A stretch of DNA of 41,037 bases from Nitrosomonadales bacterium (GCA_016218445.1 JACREC010000069.1:1-41037), one strand, 5' to 3'. Shown: positions 1-9,876, numbered from the stretch's first letter. The notes: generated by a model from the sequence alone, not told the origin. A program made the numbers and translations.

Positions 1-112
1 AATCTCCAGCAGCAGGAAAGCTGCCAGACTGCACGAAGGCGTGTACGCCGTTCAAGTCGGAGACACTATAAGAATCTCCGAATGCGGCATCAAATAAGGA
101 TTTCAGAGTCAT
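1..112 (-). CDS. partial ORF running off the left edge, unknown function (MTLKSLFDAAFGDSYSVSDLNGVHAFVQSGSFPAAGD...)
   Basis: Manual translation of the minus strand from ATG at 112 stays open to the window edge. No recognised domain. Confidence 0.3.
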   Translation of the reverse strand, partial: MTLKSLFDAAFGDSYSVSDLNGVHAFVQSGSFPAAGD

Positions 113-160
113 TGGGTCATTTTTAACCGGACACTAGTGATTTACCCTATAAAAACACAC

Positions 161-230
161 GCCACAGAGATCACAGAGGACACAGAGATAAACCTGCGCA
201 TTTCTCTGTGCTCTCTGTGTCCTCTGTGGC
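161..230. repeat. 9-nt-phased palindromic repeat, copy A
   Basis: Left arm gCCACAGAGAT-CACAGAGGA-CACAGAGAT; right arm TTCTCTGTG-CTCTCTGTG-TCCTCTGTGGC is its near reverse complement. Confidence 0.85.
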
Positions 231-270
231 TTGAACTGTGATTTTAGCTTGTTCCGTACTCACGCAACTC

Positions 271-1638
271 TTACCGACCGCGCCCACCGGAACGGTGCAG
301 CACAGGCGCTGCCCCGCGCCCTGCACCATGTTCGCCCGCTGGTTTGCCGCCGCCCGGCGCCTTGGGAGGTGCTGGCTGTGCGCCTGAGCGGCCTCGTGGC
401 TGTCCGCCGCCCGCACGGGGTGCTGACTGGCCACGACCCTGGCCGCGTCCACCCTGACCCCGGTTCTGTCCGTTCAGGATAGGCTCGGCCTTGATGCGCG
501 GGTCCGGTTCGAAACCGGGCACCTGCACGACCGGAACTTCGCTTTTGGTCAGGCGCTCGATGTCGTTCAGCAGCTTGCGTTCGTCAATGCACACCAGCGA
601 GCTCGCTTCGCCTTCGCTGCCCGCGCGGCCGGTGCGGCCGATGCGATGCACGTAATCTTCCGGCACGTTGGGTAGTTCGAAATTGACCACATGAGGCAGC
701 TCGATGATGTCTATGCCGCGCGCGGCGATGTCGGTCGCCACCAGCACTTGCAGCTCGCCGCTCTTGAATTCGGCCAGCGCGCGGGTGCGTGCCGCCTGGC
801 TCTTGTTGCCATGGATGGCCAGCGCCGGGATGCCGTCCTTGCCGAGCTGTTCGGCCAGGCGGTTGGCGCCATGCTTGGTGCGCGTGAACACCAGCACCTG
901 ATGCCAGTTGTGTTCCTTGACGAGATGGGCGAGCAGTTCGCGCTTCCTCTCACGATCCACCGGATACACGCGCTGCGTGATCAATTCGGCGGTGGCATTC
1001 TGGCGCGCCACTTCGACCATCGCCGGTTTGTTGAGCAAGCCATCTGCCAGCAGCTTGATCTCGGCAGAGAACGTGGCGGAGAACAGCAGGTTCTGCCGCT
1101 GTTTGGGCAACAGCGCGAGGATTTTCTTGATGTCGCGGATGAAGCCCATGTCCAGCATGCGGTCGGCCTCGTCCAGCACCAGAATTTCGATATGGGACAG
1201 ATCCACTGTCCGCTGCTGCACGTGATCCAGCAGGCGTCCCGGCGTGGCCACCAGGATATCCACGCGGCCGCGCAGTTTCTGGATTTGCGGATTGATGTTG
1301 ACGCCGCCGAACATCATCATCGAATGCAGCTTGAGGTATTTGCCGTACTCGCGCACGCTTTCCTCGATCTGCGCGGCGAGCTCGCGCGTGGGGGCGAGGA
1401 TCAGCGCACGGATGTGCGCCTTGCCGGTGGCGGGCTTCGCGGTGGTGGAAAGCCGTTGCAGGATGGGCAGTGTAAAACCGGCGGTCTTGCCGGTGCCGGT
1501 CTGCGCGCCTGCCAGCAGGTCGCGTCCGGACAGCACAACGGGGATGGCCTGCGCCTGGATCGGCGTGGGTTCGGTGTAACCGCGCTCGGTAACGGCGCGG
1601 ACAATTTCTTTGGACAAGCCGAGAGCAGCAAAAGGCAT
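271..1638 (-). CDS. rhlE: DEAD-box ATP-dependent RNA helicase, RhlE type, with Gly/Arg-rich C-terminal tail
   Basis: [32 protein letters not shown] and [10 protein letters not shown] motifs; RGG-like tail. Confidence 0.93.
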   Translation of the reverse strand: MPFAALGLSKEIVRAVTERGYTEPTPIQAQAIPVVLSGRDLLAGAQTGTGKTAGFTLPILQRLSTTAKPATGKAHIRALILAPTRELAAQIEESVREYGKYLKLHSMMMFGGVNINPQIQKLRGRVDILVATPGRLLDHVQQRTVDLSHIEILVLDEADRMLDMGFIRDIKKILALLPKQRQNLLFSATFSAEIKLLADGLLNKPAMVEVARQNATAELITQRVYPVDRERKRELLAHLVKEHNWHQVLVFTRTKHGANRLAEQLGKDGIPALAIHGNKSQAARTRALAEFKSGELQVLVATDIAARGIDIIELPHVVNFELPNVPEDYVHRIGRTGRAGSEGEASSLVCIDERKLLNDIERLTKSEVPVVQVPGFEPDPRIKAEPILNGQNRGQGGRGQGRGQSAPRAGGGQPRGRSGAQPAPPKAPGGGKPAGEHGAGRGAAPVLHRSGGRGR

Positions 1639-1916
1639 ATTAACTTTCTATTGGATTATATCGGCCTGTCACGCCAGGGCGCGCCAGTCTTAGGCAGAAT
1701 GAGGTGGGAACTGCGAACCGGGATCGGCGGCGACAACAAGACTGAAACGGTGTCGCGGCGCGCATTGTAACAGAGTGCGAGGCCGCGCGGGATGAGAAAG
1801 GAGCATATGCAGCCAATCTGGCTCCTGCATTAACGACCCCGCAAATGAATAACGCAAACCCGCTGCCAGGTTTGCGCTATATCGCTCCGGGGAGATAACC
1901 CCGGCCAAACCGTCTG

Positions 1917-2093
1917 TTACTTATGATCCGGCTCGGGGGAATTCATGACGTTGCCGGCTGCCAGCCCGACAATGGCGATGCCGGCAATCACGCAGATCAT
2001 GCCAACCTCCTTGCCGAATACAAACCCGCCGATGAGCCACAAGATAATGGCTGCGATTATTGCGATTACGAGGGTGCGCATTTTGGAATCCAT
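1917..2093 (-). CDS. small membrane protein (about 58 aa), unknown function
   Basis: ORF MDSKMRTLVIAIIAAIILWLIGGFVFGKEVGMICVIAGIAIVGLAAG has two hydrophobic segments; GA-rich SD-like sequence upstream. Confidence 0.5.
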   Translation of the reverse strand: MDSKMRTLVIAIIAAIILWLIGGFVFGKEVGMICVIAGIAIVGLAAGNVMNSPEPDHK

Positions 2094-2180
2094 TGCCGTA
2101 ACCTTTCTTGTCAAATATTAATCAGACAAACCACATTCCGTAACCGAATGATAGCCGAATGTGGCGGGAAATGCTTGCCG

Positions 2181-3095
2181 CTAGATTTTTTCGGTGCTGT
2201 ACACTACGCTCAACGCATGGGTCGCGCCGGGGGCGACGCTGACGACGTTCTCCGCCGCATTCACGCTTTCCACGCAGGCCATGCCGCGATAGCCGGTGTC
2301 GCTGCCGAAATCGCCCATCTTCGCGGCCTTTTCGATCCACGGATTCCACACTACGGTAGAGCGGCTGCCGCGCTTGGCGATGCGGATGCGGCGCCTCAGT
2401 CCGGCATCCTCGATCAGGCAGTCCTTTTCGGTATTCACGTACAGGCGATCCACTTCAGAGGTAATGGTGATCGCGCCGGCCTGGGTCTTGCGCTTCCAAT
2501 CATCCACCTTGTCGAGATAAACGCAGTCTTCCAAGCCGGTGATGCGGACGTTGTCCACGTCGCTGATGGCAAAGTAGGTGTGCAGCGCTTCGCCGATTTT
2601 GAACGGCGCATTGCCGGTATTTTCGGTAATCAATTCCACTGCCAGCGTTTTGCCTGCTGTCACGATGAGCCGCACACGGCAGGCGTGCGGCCATTGCGCG
2701 GAGGGAATGGCGCTCTGCGGCAGCTCAAAAGCAATGCGCGTGCTGCCGTCCGGCAATGCAGTGCTTGCCGTCACTTGCCAGGGAACGGTGCGGGCAAAGC
2801 CATGTGCCGGGAAGCCGCTCGCGGTGGCGTGCGCGCCGAACCACGGCCAGCAGACCGGCACGCCGCCGCGTATGGATTTGCCGGGTGCCAGCTTCGCTGC
2901 CGGACTCAGCCAGATAAGCGGTGCTTCGCCGTTGGGCTGGAAGGCCAGAATGTGCGCGCCTTGCAGCGCGATGGTGGATTGCGCGTGGTGGTTGGCGATG
3001 CGCGCAACCGCCATGCCGTTCGCCTCTGCGGCGAACTCAAGCTGTCCGGCGATGGCGAATTTCTGGTTGAGGGTGATGATATCCGGCTGGCTCAA
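2181..3095 (-). CDS. D-hexose-6-phosphate mutarotase / aldose 1-epimerase family (YeaD-like)
   Basis: RGGVPVCWPWFGAH, EALHTYFAISDV and VVWNPWIEKA motifs. Apparent TTG start. Confidence 0.85.
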   Translation of the reverse strand: MSQPDIITLNQKFAIAGQLEFAAEANGMAVARIANHHAQSTIALQGAHILAFQPNGEAPLIWLSPAAKLAPGKSIRGGVPVCWPWFGAHATASGFPAHGFARTVPWQVTASTALPDGSTRIAFELPQSAIPSAQWPHACRVRLIVTAGKTLAVELITENTGNAPFKIGEALHTYFAISDVDNVRITGLEDCVYLDKVDDWKRKTQAGAITITSEVDRLYVNTEKDCLIEDAGLRRRIRIAKRGSRSTVVWNPWIEKAAKMGDFGSDTGYRGMACVESVNAAENVVSVAPGATHALSVVYSTEKI

Positions 3096-3101
3096 TGTTT
3101 A

Positions 3102-3243
3102 GGGCACCTCGAAAAACCTACTGCGCAACTTGATTGCGGCGTTGCGCGGTACTCGCTTCCTCGCCTATCTACTTGATATGTCTCGTCGCTCCGTTCCGTG
3201 CGCCTTGCACTCAAGCCGCTCGCTACGGTTTTTCGAGGTGCCC
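3102..3243. mobile_element. MITE-like element 1 (142 bp, 17-bp perfect TIR)
   Basis: GGGCACCTCGAAAAACC at 3102-3118 and exact reverse complement at 3227-3243; no internal gene. Confidence 0.7.
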
Positions 3244-3287
3244 ACTCATTGAAGTGCAGGCCGTCCCCTCGCAACCCCGCCTGCCAG

Positions 3288-4301
3288 TTACGCCTTGATC
3301 AACTGGGTGCGTTGCATGAACATACGCACCAGGAAGAAGCCTATGGTTGCGACCACAGCGGTGACTGCGATGCTCGCCAGAACAGGGTACGCGCCTGTGC
3401 CTTTGATACCGCCTATCCACACATAACGCTCGAACAGCGTGCCCACGATGATGCAGACGGCAATTGCATTGATCGCGTTGACATTGTGGCGCGGGCCGGG
3501 AAAGCAGAATGCGGTGCACGGAATGATGAACTTCAGTACCAGTACGGACCACCAGATAAAGGAGTAATCGCCGTTTTGCATCCCCATCACACGGTCCGTT
3601 TCATCCGGGAGGTTGCCATACCAGATGGTCAGATATTGCGCATCAAAGGTATAGATCCACAGCTGCGTAAACGCAAACAACATTTGCGCAAGGTAGTTGT
3701 AGATGTAATCCGGAACCGGACGAACCAGTTTCTGGCGGCTGTTCAACACGTAAATCCACACCACCAGAAAAGCCAGGAACATCCCGAAGTTGCTGATGAA
3801 CTGGTGCATCCCGTAAATCGCGCTGTGCCAATGCGGAACCAGCGTCATCTCGAAGTCCCACGCGACCATGGTGCTGTACAGCACGAAGAAGAACGGTATC
3901 CAGGTTGCAATCTGGTGAAAACGCTCCGCATCTTCCGGGCTGCGTTCACTCACTGTCTGGCGCTTGATGAATACCCAGTACAACGCCATCATGAACAACA
4001 TGCCGATCACCTCGCGCGGGATCAACCAGTGCGAGCGATACCAGCCGGGCATGTGGAATTCCTTGGTGATGGGGTTGTCCCACCACGGGAAGGTATATGA
4101 ACCCCCTGCCAGCAACACGACCAGCAGCACAAACGCCAACGGAAACAGCGCATACAAGGAAACCGCCAGGTGGCGCACTTCAAAACGCCATTGGGCATTT
4201 ACCAGATGCAGCACTGAACTAAGGGCAACGCCACCCAATGCGAGCGACAGCACCACTACAAAACTAACGGTCAACACCGCCCAATTACTGTATGCCAACA
4301 T
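3288..4301 (-). CDS. actF: Alternative Complex III subunit ActF (NrfD/PsrC-related membrane protein)
   Basis: Polytopic membrane protein; last gene of the Act cluster in canonical order. Confidence 0.88.
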   Translation of the reverse strand: MLAYSNWAVLTVSFVVVLSLALGGVALSSVLHLVNAQWRFEVRHLAVSLYALFPLAFVLLVVLLAGGSYTFPWWDNPITKEFHMPGWYRSHWLIPREVIGMLFMMALYWVFIKRQTVSERSPEDAERFHQIATWIPFFFVLYSTMVAWDFEMTLVPHWHSAIYGMHQFISNFGMFLAFLVVWIYVLNSRQKLVRPVPDYIYNYLAQMLFAFTQLWIYTFDAQYLTIWYGNLPDETDRVMGMQNGDYSFIWWSVLVLKFIIPCTAFCFPGPRHNVNAINAIAVCIIVGTLFERYVWIGGIKGTGAYPVLASIAVTAVVATIGFFLVRMFMQRTQLIKA

Positions 4302-4313
4302 ATTCGCCGTCTC

Positions 4314-4886
4314 CTATTTTGCCTGTCCTGAGCCTGCCGAAGCGGCCTTGGCCATAGCCTGTCCAGCCTGGCCCTTTTGCAATACCTTGCGCATGTAGTT
4401 CACCACATGCCAACGCTCGGTCGCCGACAGGTCATTGGCATAGCTGGACATCACCGCGCCGCCTAAAGTCATGTAACCCCAGACATAGCCATCGGGAAAC
4501 GCCTTGGTATCCAGCAAGCGGCCTGTGGTAGTCAAATCCCACGGCTTCAGGGTCAACTTGGCTCCCACCAGGCCATCACCCGTCCCCGATTGTCCATGGC
4601 AAGGGGTGCAATAAATCGCGAACAAACGGCCTCCCTGCGCGACAGATTTCTCATCAGCCGGAACGGGATTGGCCATTTTCATCGCAGCCTCCAGATCCTT
4701 GGCCATAACGGTCGTGCCGGGGACCGGCACGGAACGTTTGGGGAATGCCTTCATGCCCGGATTGGCCGCATCAACACTTTCTTGCGGCTTAACACTGATC
4801 TGGTTAGCCATGTCCTGCGACCATGGCCATGCCTGCGCCAGAGAGGGCGCGAGCAACAACGCAACCGCTAAGGATAACTTTCTCAT
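4314..4886 (-). CDS. actE: Alternative Complex III subunit ActE, monohaem cytochrome c
   Basis: Signal peptide; one CTPCH motif (RLFAIYCTPCHGQSGTGDG); position in cluster. Confidence 0.88.
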   Translation of the reverse strand: MRKLSLAVALLLAPSLAQAWPWSQDMANQISVKPQESVDAANPGMKAFPKRSVPVPGTTVMAKDLEAAMKMANPVPADEKSVAQGGRLFAIYCTPCHGQSGTGDGLVGAKLTLKPWDLTTTGRLLDTKAFPDGYVWGYMTLGGAVMSSYANDLSATERWHVVNYMRKVLQKGQAGQAMAKAASAGSGQAK

Positions 4887-5410
4887 TTCCCTGCCTCTTC
4901 CTGAATTTCCAACGCCTCATGATTGAGGAGCACGCCTTTGATTTTCGCAATCGCAGACTCGTCTGCTTTCACCAAAATTCCGATCTGATCCTCCGACACC
5001 TTCGCGCTATACAGCGGCGACCTCTTGGCCGGTAAACCCGCGCAAACCAGGAAGCCCAGGACTGAGATAAACACGCCGCCCAAAACAAACATCTCGAAGG
5101 TCAGCACGAAGTTGGGCGGGAACGGCACGATGGGTTTCCCGCCTTTTATCTGCGCGTAGAAATTTGCCTGCGCGCCGGAAATCAGGAAGAACCCCAGCAG
5201 ACCGCCCAGCAACGCGCCAACCAGCGTGAACCATTGCACCTTGGCAGAGCGTTGGCCCAGGACGTCCTCCACCTCGTGGTGCTCGATGGGGGATTTCAAC
5301 GTCAAATCATCAAAATCGAATCCCTTGATGTCGGCCGCACGCAACTCGTAAATCGCGGCTTCGGCATCTTCGAAGTTATTAAACAGCGCGAGTAAATGAC
5401 GTTGGCTCAT
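4883..5410 (-). CDS. actD: Alternative Complex III subunit ActD (DUF3341)
   Basis: Start MSQRHLLALFNNFEDAEAAIYELRA; two TM segments; position between actC and actE. Confidence 0.88.
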   Translation of the reverse strand: MSQRHLLALFNNFEDAEAAIYELRAADIKGFDFDDLTLKSPIEHHEVEDVLGQRSAKVQWFTLVGALLGGLLGFFLISGAQANFYAQIKGGKPIVPFPPNFVLTFEMFVLGGVFISVLGFLVCAGLPAKRSPLYSAKVSEDQIGILVKADESAIAKIKGVLLNHEALEIQEEAGK

Positions 5411-5411
5411 A

Positions 5412-6776
5412 TCAGTGCGCTCCCTGCTCGGCAGTTTCACTCTTCTTCAGGTGCAGGCTGCGGTGATAAACCATTTCCTTCACTTCATACATGGACACGG
5501 ATGGGAACACCTTGCAGAACACCATGAACAGCATGGTAAACCAGCCGAAGCTGCCGAACACCATGCCCCACTGGATCAGGCTTGGCCATTGGTCGTGATC
5601 CCATGTCCAAGGATAGTAACCGTGCGAGAAAGTCGGCGCAATGATCATCCAGCGTTCCAGCCACATGCCCAGATTCAACAGCAGCGACACTGCGAACAGC
5701 ACCGGGATGTTGGTTTGGGCTCGTTTGAAGGCCAGAGTCAAAGGCACGATCGAGCCGCAGAAAATCATTCCCCACCAGAACGGAGCATAAGTCCCGGTTG
5801 CTTTCTGGATCAGAATATCCTTGGAGGCCTGGTCGTTGCTGTACCAGACCGAGGCGAATTCCACCGCGTTCAGGTAAGTCCATATCATCGAAATCGCGAA
5901 GGTCAGACGCACGATTTTCTTCAGGATGGACTTGGTCATGTATTCCTCAAACTTGAACACGTAGCGCAAGATGATGAACAGCGTGATGATCCCGGAGCAA
6001 CCGGAATACAGCGCACCGGCCACGAAGTAAGGCGGGAATGAGGTGACATGCCAGCCGGGTTGTTGCGACATGGCAAAGTCGGATGCCACGATGGAGTGCA
6101 CCGACACCGCCAGCGGACTCAGGAAACAGGCGATCGTCAAGTAAGTGACGCGGAAGTTGCGCCATTGGCGGTCAGTTCCTTCCCAACCCAGCGACAACAA
6201 GGTGTACAACTTCTTGCGCCATCCTTCGTGCATATTGTCGCGGCAGATCGCCAGATCGGGAATCATACCCACGTACAGGAACAGAATTGACGAGCTCAAA
6301 TAAGTGAAGATCGCCATCGCGTCCCACAGCAGCGGGGACTGGAAGTTCGGCCAGATGCCGCGTTCGCTCGGGTAAGGCAGCGAGTAGTAGAACTGCCATA
6401 AACGGCCAATATGCACCATCACGAACAGCCCCGCCGTCATCAGCGAGAAAGTCGTCATCGCTTCGGCGAAGCGATAGATCGGCTTGCGCCAGTCGGCATG
6501 CATCAAGTGCAGGATCGCCGACAACAGCGTCCCGGAGTGGCTCATGCCGATCCAGAAGATGAAGGTGGAGATATACAGCCCCCACGCATAAGGGTTGTTC
6601 AGGTTGGCCACGCCCAAACCGGTCTGGTACTGATACACCTCGCAGCCTATACCCACCCCGAATGCTGCGAGCGCGCAGAACAGGATGACCCAATACAGCT
6701 TTCTCGGGTTTTCCAGGCTCTTCAGCACATCCTGGTTGATTTTCGCCCACGCTATGTCTTCGCGGATATCTTTCAT
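5412..6776 (-). CDS. actC: Alternative Complex III subunit ActC (NrfD-like quinol-interacting membrane protein)
   Basis: 454-aa polytopic protein with NrfD/PsrC-like features (FWIGMSHSGTLLSAILHLMHADWRKPIYRFAEAMT). Confidence 0.92.
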   Translation of the reverse strand: MKDIREDIAWAKINQDVLKSLENPRKLYWVILFCALAAFGVGIGCEVYQYQTGLGVANLNNPYAWGLYISTFIFWIGMSHSGTLLSAILHLMHADWRKPIYRFAEAMTTFSLMTAGLFVMVHIGRLWQFYYSLPYPSERGIWPNFQSPLLWDAMAIFTYLSSSILFLYVGMIPDLAICRDNMHEGWRKKLYTLLSLGWEGTDRQWRNFRVTYLTIACFLSPLAVSVHSIVASDFAMSQQPGWHVTSFPPYFVAGALYSGCSGIITLFIILRYVFKFEEYMTKSILKKIVRLTFAISMIWTYLNAVEFASVWYSNDQASKDILIQKATGTYAPFWWGMIFCGSIVPLTLAFKRAQTNIPVLFAVSLLLNLGMWLERWMIIAPTFSHGYYPWTWDHDQWPSLIQWGMVFGSFGWFTMLFMVFCKVFPSVSMYEVKEMVYHRSLHLKKSETAEQGAH

Positions 6777-6820
6777 TGTTATTCCCTAAAAAAGTTGCAG
6801 TAATTTTGCCAACTTAAACG

Positions 6821-7678
6821 TTAAACGGCACTTTCGCGTACACGCTCCAGATACATGACCGAGGGATAGGGACGCAGCTCTTCGAAAATGCGATAACCGC
6901 GCAACTCGCTCCCGCCCTCCTCTTTTTTGTCTTTGGTTTGTTCTTCCTTATCGAGCTCGACTTGCTGTGCTTTCCATTGTTTGTGCACCCTGGATTCAGG
7001 GTCAACCAGATTGCCGAAGGAAATCGCGCTGGCCGGACAGGCTTGCTGGCAAGCCGTTTGCACTTCTCCATCGCGCACGATGCGGCCTTCGCTCCTGGCA
7101 GCCCCCTTGGCGGCATGCAGGCGCTGCACACAGAAAGTGCATTTTTCCATCACGCCCTTGCCGCGTACCGTCACATCCGGATTAAGCTGCTGGTTCATTT
7201 CGGCAGGCCAGACATTGTCGTCAGTCGGATAGTCATACCAGTTAAAGTAGCGCACTTTGTAGGGACAGTTGGCCGAGCAATAGCGCGAACCGATACAGCG
7301 GTTATAGACCTGTGAATTCAAGCCATCTGCGGTATGGTTGGTTGCCGCCACCGGGCATACCGTTTCGCACGGGGCAGCCTCGCATTGCTGGCACATCATC
7401 GGCAGGAATTGCGCGCCCTGATCGGGAAAATCACGATCATCTTCATCCCAGTAACGCTCAATGCGCATCCAATGCATCGCTTGTCCATGCGCGTATTTTT
7501 CCTTGCCGACCACCGGCAAATTATTTTCCGCATAGCAAGCGACGCTACATGCATTACAACCGGTACAGGCATCCAGATCGATGCTCATTGCCCACTTGTA
7601 CGGGTCATGCGGCTTGTCATCAACCGGGTGGAAGTGACGGAATTGTGACCAATTTTCCAGTAGATTGTTGACCGACAT
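6821..7678 (-). CDS. actB2: Alternative Complex III iron-sulfur protein (C-terminal part of ActB as a separate gene, ActB2)
   Basis: Ferredoxin-type Cys clusters CTGCNACSVAC, CQQCEAAPCETVC, CIGSRYCSANC, CTFC...CQQAC. Confidence 0.9.
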   Translation of the reverse strand: MSVNNLLENWSQFRHFHPVDDKPHDPYKWAMSIDLDACTGCNACSVACYAENNLPVVGKEKYAHGQAMHWMRIERYWDEDDRDFPDQGAQFLPMMCQQCEAAPCETVCPVAATNHTADGLNSQVYNRCIGSRYCSANCPYKVRYFNWYDYPTDDNVWPAEMNQQLNPDVTVRGKGVMEKCTFCVQRLHAAKGAARSEGRIVRDGEVQTACQQACPASAISFGNLVDPESRVHKQWKAQQVELDKEEQTKDKKEEGGSELRGYRIFEELRPYPSVMYLERVRESAV

Positions 7679-7680
7679 AC

Positions 7681-9876
7681 TTAAACCTCCTCCGAAAGCT
7701 CAACTTTATCGCTGGACACGCGCACGGCAATTTTCTTGCCCATCTGCTTGCCGCCAACAAAACCTTCATCCTTGACCACGATGACGCGCTGCCCGGTCTT
7801 GCTGACCTTGACGCGGGTCTCGTGCAGCGCCAATTCACCGGTTTCCTTGTCGAACACCGCATCCAGAATCTGGAACGGGTTCACGCCATATCCCCTGGCA
7901 TAACGGCCCAGCGCCTCGTGACCGCGGCCGAGCGGCACTGAAATCGCATCCGGATGTATCCCCGGAAACAAATAGGCTTGCGCTTTGATCGAGCCGTTTT
8001 TGCCGGTCACTTCGACGATATCGCCCTCTGCTATCCTCAGTTCGGCGGCCTTTTTGGGATGGATTTCCACCCAGGAATCCCACACGATAGTAGTCAATGG
8101 ATCAGGCGATTCCTGCAACCAGGGCTGGTTGGTATGACGGCCATCCCGCAGGCTGGCGCTCACAGATGGAATCAGGTGCAGCGGATATTGCGCATTGATT
8201 GCGGCGGGTGCCGGCAGCGACAAACCCGCTGTTGCGGCATTGCCGGACAGTGCATGCGATGAACCGGCCAGCTTGATGATGCCTTTGCTCAGCGTCTCGT
8301 TCCAGAAGGTATCATCATCAGCAACACCGCCGCCCAGCGCACCCTTGTTCTGCAACACTGCGGTGCGCAAATAAGCATAGTAGTCATCAAACTTTTTGTA
8401 TTCTTCGGCGCGACGCAGCTTGATCAAAGCCAGCAAAATATCGCCCATGCCACGGGTATTGGCATGCAGCTTTTCCATCAGCGGTTGCTGGATATTGATT
8501 TGCGCGCCTTCCGCCATATACTCGGGAACCTGCGTGCCCCAGTCTTCCAGCGCGGAATCGAGCGGCAACACCAAATCCGCTTGCATGGCGGTTTCATCCA
8601 GGTAGTGAGCAAACGCCACCTTGAAGCCCGCCTTGGCCAGGCTATCCTTGAACTTCATCGCACCCGGCGCGGTAAATACCGGATTGGCTGCGTAGCTGAA
8701 CAGCACCTTGTACTTGCCCGCATTCAAACCATCGTTAAGCGTCTTCAGCGCGGCGGTATTACCTGTTGCCGGAGCCATTTGCGGGAACGGCACCACTGCA
8801 GCAGCTTCGACTGTCTTGCCCACGTTACCCAACACATGGTTAAGCAGATTGATCGCGGCGGCATTCTGCGAACCATGCGCATAACCTTCTGCCGCGCTGC
8901 CCGCCAGCACCAGGCTTGGTGAGCGCAATTTCAGCAGGGCAGCGATTTTGTCGATTTGCCCGGGCGGGACGCCGGTCTCCTTGCTGACAAGCGCCCTGTC
9001 ATAGCCCCTCACCTTGGCTGCGATGTCGCCACTGGCAGTACCCAGCGCATTGATGATGCCCAGCGCCAGGATACCCTCCGTTCCCGGACGCACCACAACC
9101 CAGCGATCCGCATTGGCACCGGTCAAGGTCATCTTCGATTCCACCTGGATCAACACGCCACGCTGGCCATCCACGCCTTTACGGAACTGCGCATATTGCT
9201 GCGAGAAATGCACCGGAGAAACCCAGGCGCCGAGGAAGTCGGCACCGAAAGACAGCACCACCTTGGCTTTGTTGATGTTGAAGCGCGGCATTTCCACGCC
9301 ATATGATTTCTTGTTGGCAGCGCGCAGCACAGCCGGCGCAATCGCTTCATACACGAAATGATTCTTGCAGCCGAAGCTGTCCAGATAATTGCCCAGCAAC
9401 ACCTTGAGATGACCGCTCACGCCGCCGGTCAAGAAAGCGATCTCTTCGCCGCTCACACCGTTCAGCTTTTCGGCGATCAGCGCATAGGCTTTTTCCCAGG
9501 TGATGGCTTCGCCTTGCCCACCCTTGCGCAACAACGGCTCGCGCACACGGTCAGGATTGTAGTGGTGTTGCACGCCTGCCTGTCCCAGGCCACATGTCTT
9601 GCCGCGATTGATCGCGGAATCGGGATTGCCCTCCAGCTTCAGTACGCGCCCTTCGCGTATGCGTCCGGTGATATTACAGCCCGCATCACACTGCGCGCAG
9701 GTCGAATTAAAGTACGTGCTGATACTGGGAATCATGTAGTCGTTCGTTTCAACATACGAAACTACAGTTTCCTTGCCATCCTCAACTGAAGTATTGCCGC
9801 AGCCGTTCAACGCAATCGCCACACCGCTCCAGCCCAGCACCTTCAGGAAATCACGCCGATCAAAACCGCTGTTCAT
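7681..9876 (-). CDS. actB1: Alternative Complex III molybdopterin-oxidoreductase-like subunit (N-terminal part of ActB, ActB1), Tat and lipobox signal
   Basis: Start MNSGFDRRDFLKVLGWSGVAIALNGCG (twin Arg, LNGC lipobox); CAQCDAGC-x27-C; MopB-like fold motifs (WDSWVEIHPKKAAELRIAEGDIVEVTG). Confidence 0.9.
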   Translation of the reverse strand: MNSGFDRRDFLKVLGWSGVAIALNGCGNTSVEDGKETVVSYVETNDYMIPSISTYFNSTCAQCDAGCNITGRIREGRVLKLEGNPDSAINRGKTCGLGQAGVQHHYNPDRVREPLLRKGGQGEAITWEKAYALIAEKLNGVSGEEIAFLTGGVSGHLKVLLGNYLDSFGCKNHFVYEAIAPAVLRAANKKSYGVEMPRFNINKAKVVLSFGADFLGAWVSPVHFSQQYAQFRKGVDGQRGVLIQVESKMTLTGANADRWVVVRPGTEGILALGIINALGTASGDIAAKVRGYDRALVSKETGVPPGQIDKIAALLKLRSPSLVLAGSAAEGYAHGSQNAAAINLLNHVLGNVGKTVEAAAVVPFPQMAPATGNTAALKTLNDGLNAGKYKVLFSYAANPVFTAPGAMKFKDSLAKAGFKVAFAHYLDETAMQADLVLPLDSALEDWGTQVPEYMAEGAQINIQQPLMEKLHANTRGMGDILLALIKLRRAEEYKKFDDYYAYLRTAVLQNKGALGGGVADDDTFWNETLSKGIIKLAGSSHALSGNAATAGLSLPAPAAINAQYPLHLIPSVSASLRDGRHTNQPWLQESPDPLTTIVWDSWVEIHPKKAAELRIAEGDIVEVTGKNGSIKAQAYLFPGIHPDAISVPLGRGHEALGRYARGYGVNPFQILDAVFDKETGELALHETRVKVSKTGQRVIVVKDEGFVGGKQMGKKIAVRVSSDKVELSEEV

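Noticed and set aside
171-452. 93-aa minus-strand ORF ending ...TEDTESTEKCAGLSLCPL
   Set aside because: It partly translates the CACAGAG palindrome (TEDTESTE) and is antisense/out of frame to the rhlE tail; a repeat artefact.
691-1770. 359-aa plus-strand ORF opposite rhlE
   Set aside because: Antisense to a well-supported helicase; a GC-rich shadow ORF without recognisable motifs. The same applies to the long plus-strand ORFs at 1923-3176, 11002-12144, 16260-17333, 25673-26971 and 39177-40451.
2104-2116. 13-mer TTTCTTGTCAAAT shared with 33664-33676 near the cytochrome c gene
   Set aside because: One copy coincides with the SD and start region of a small gene on the other strand; likely chance sharing of AT-rich sequence.
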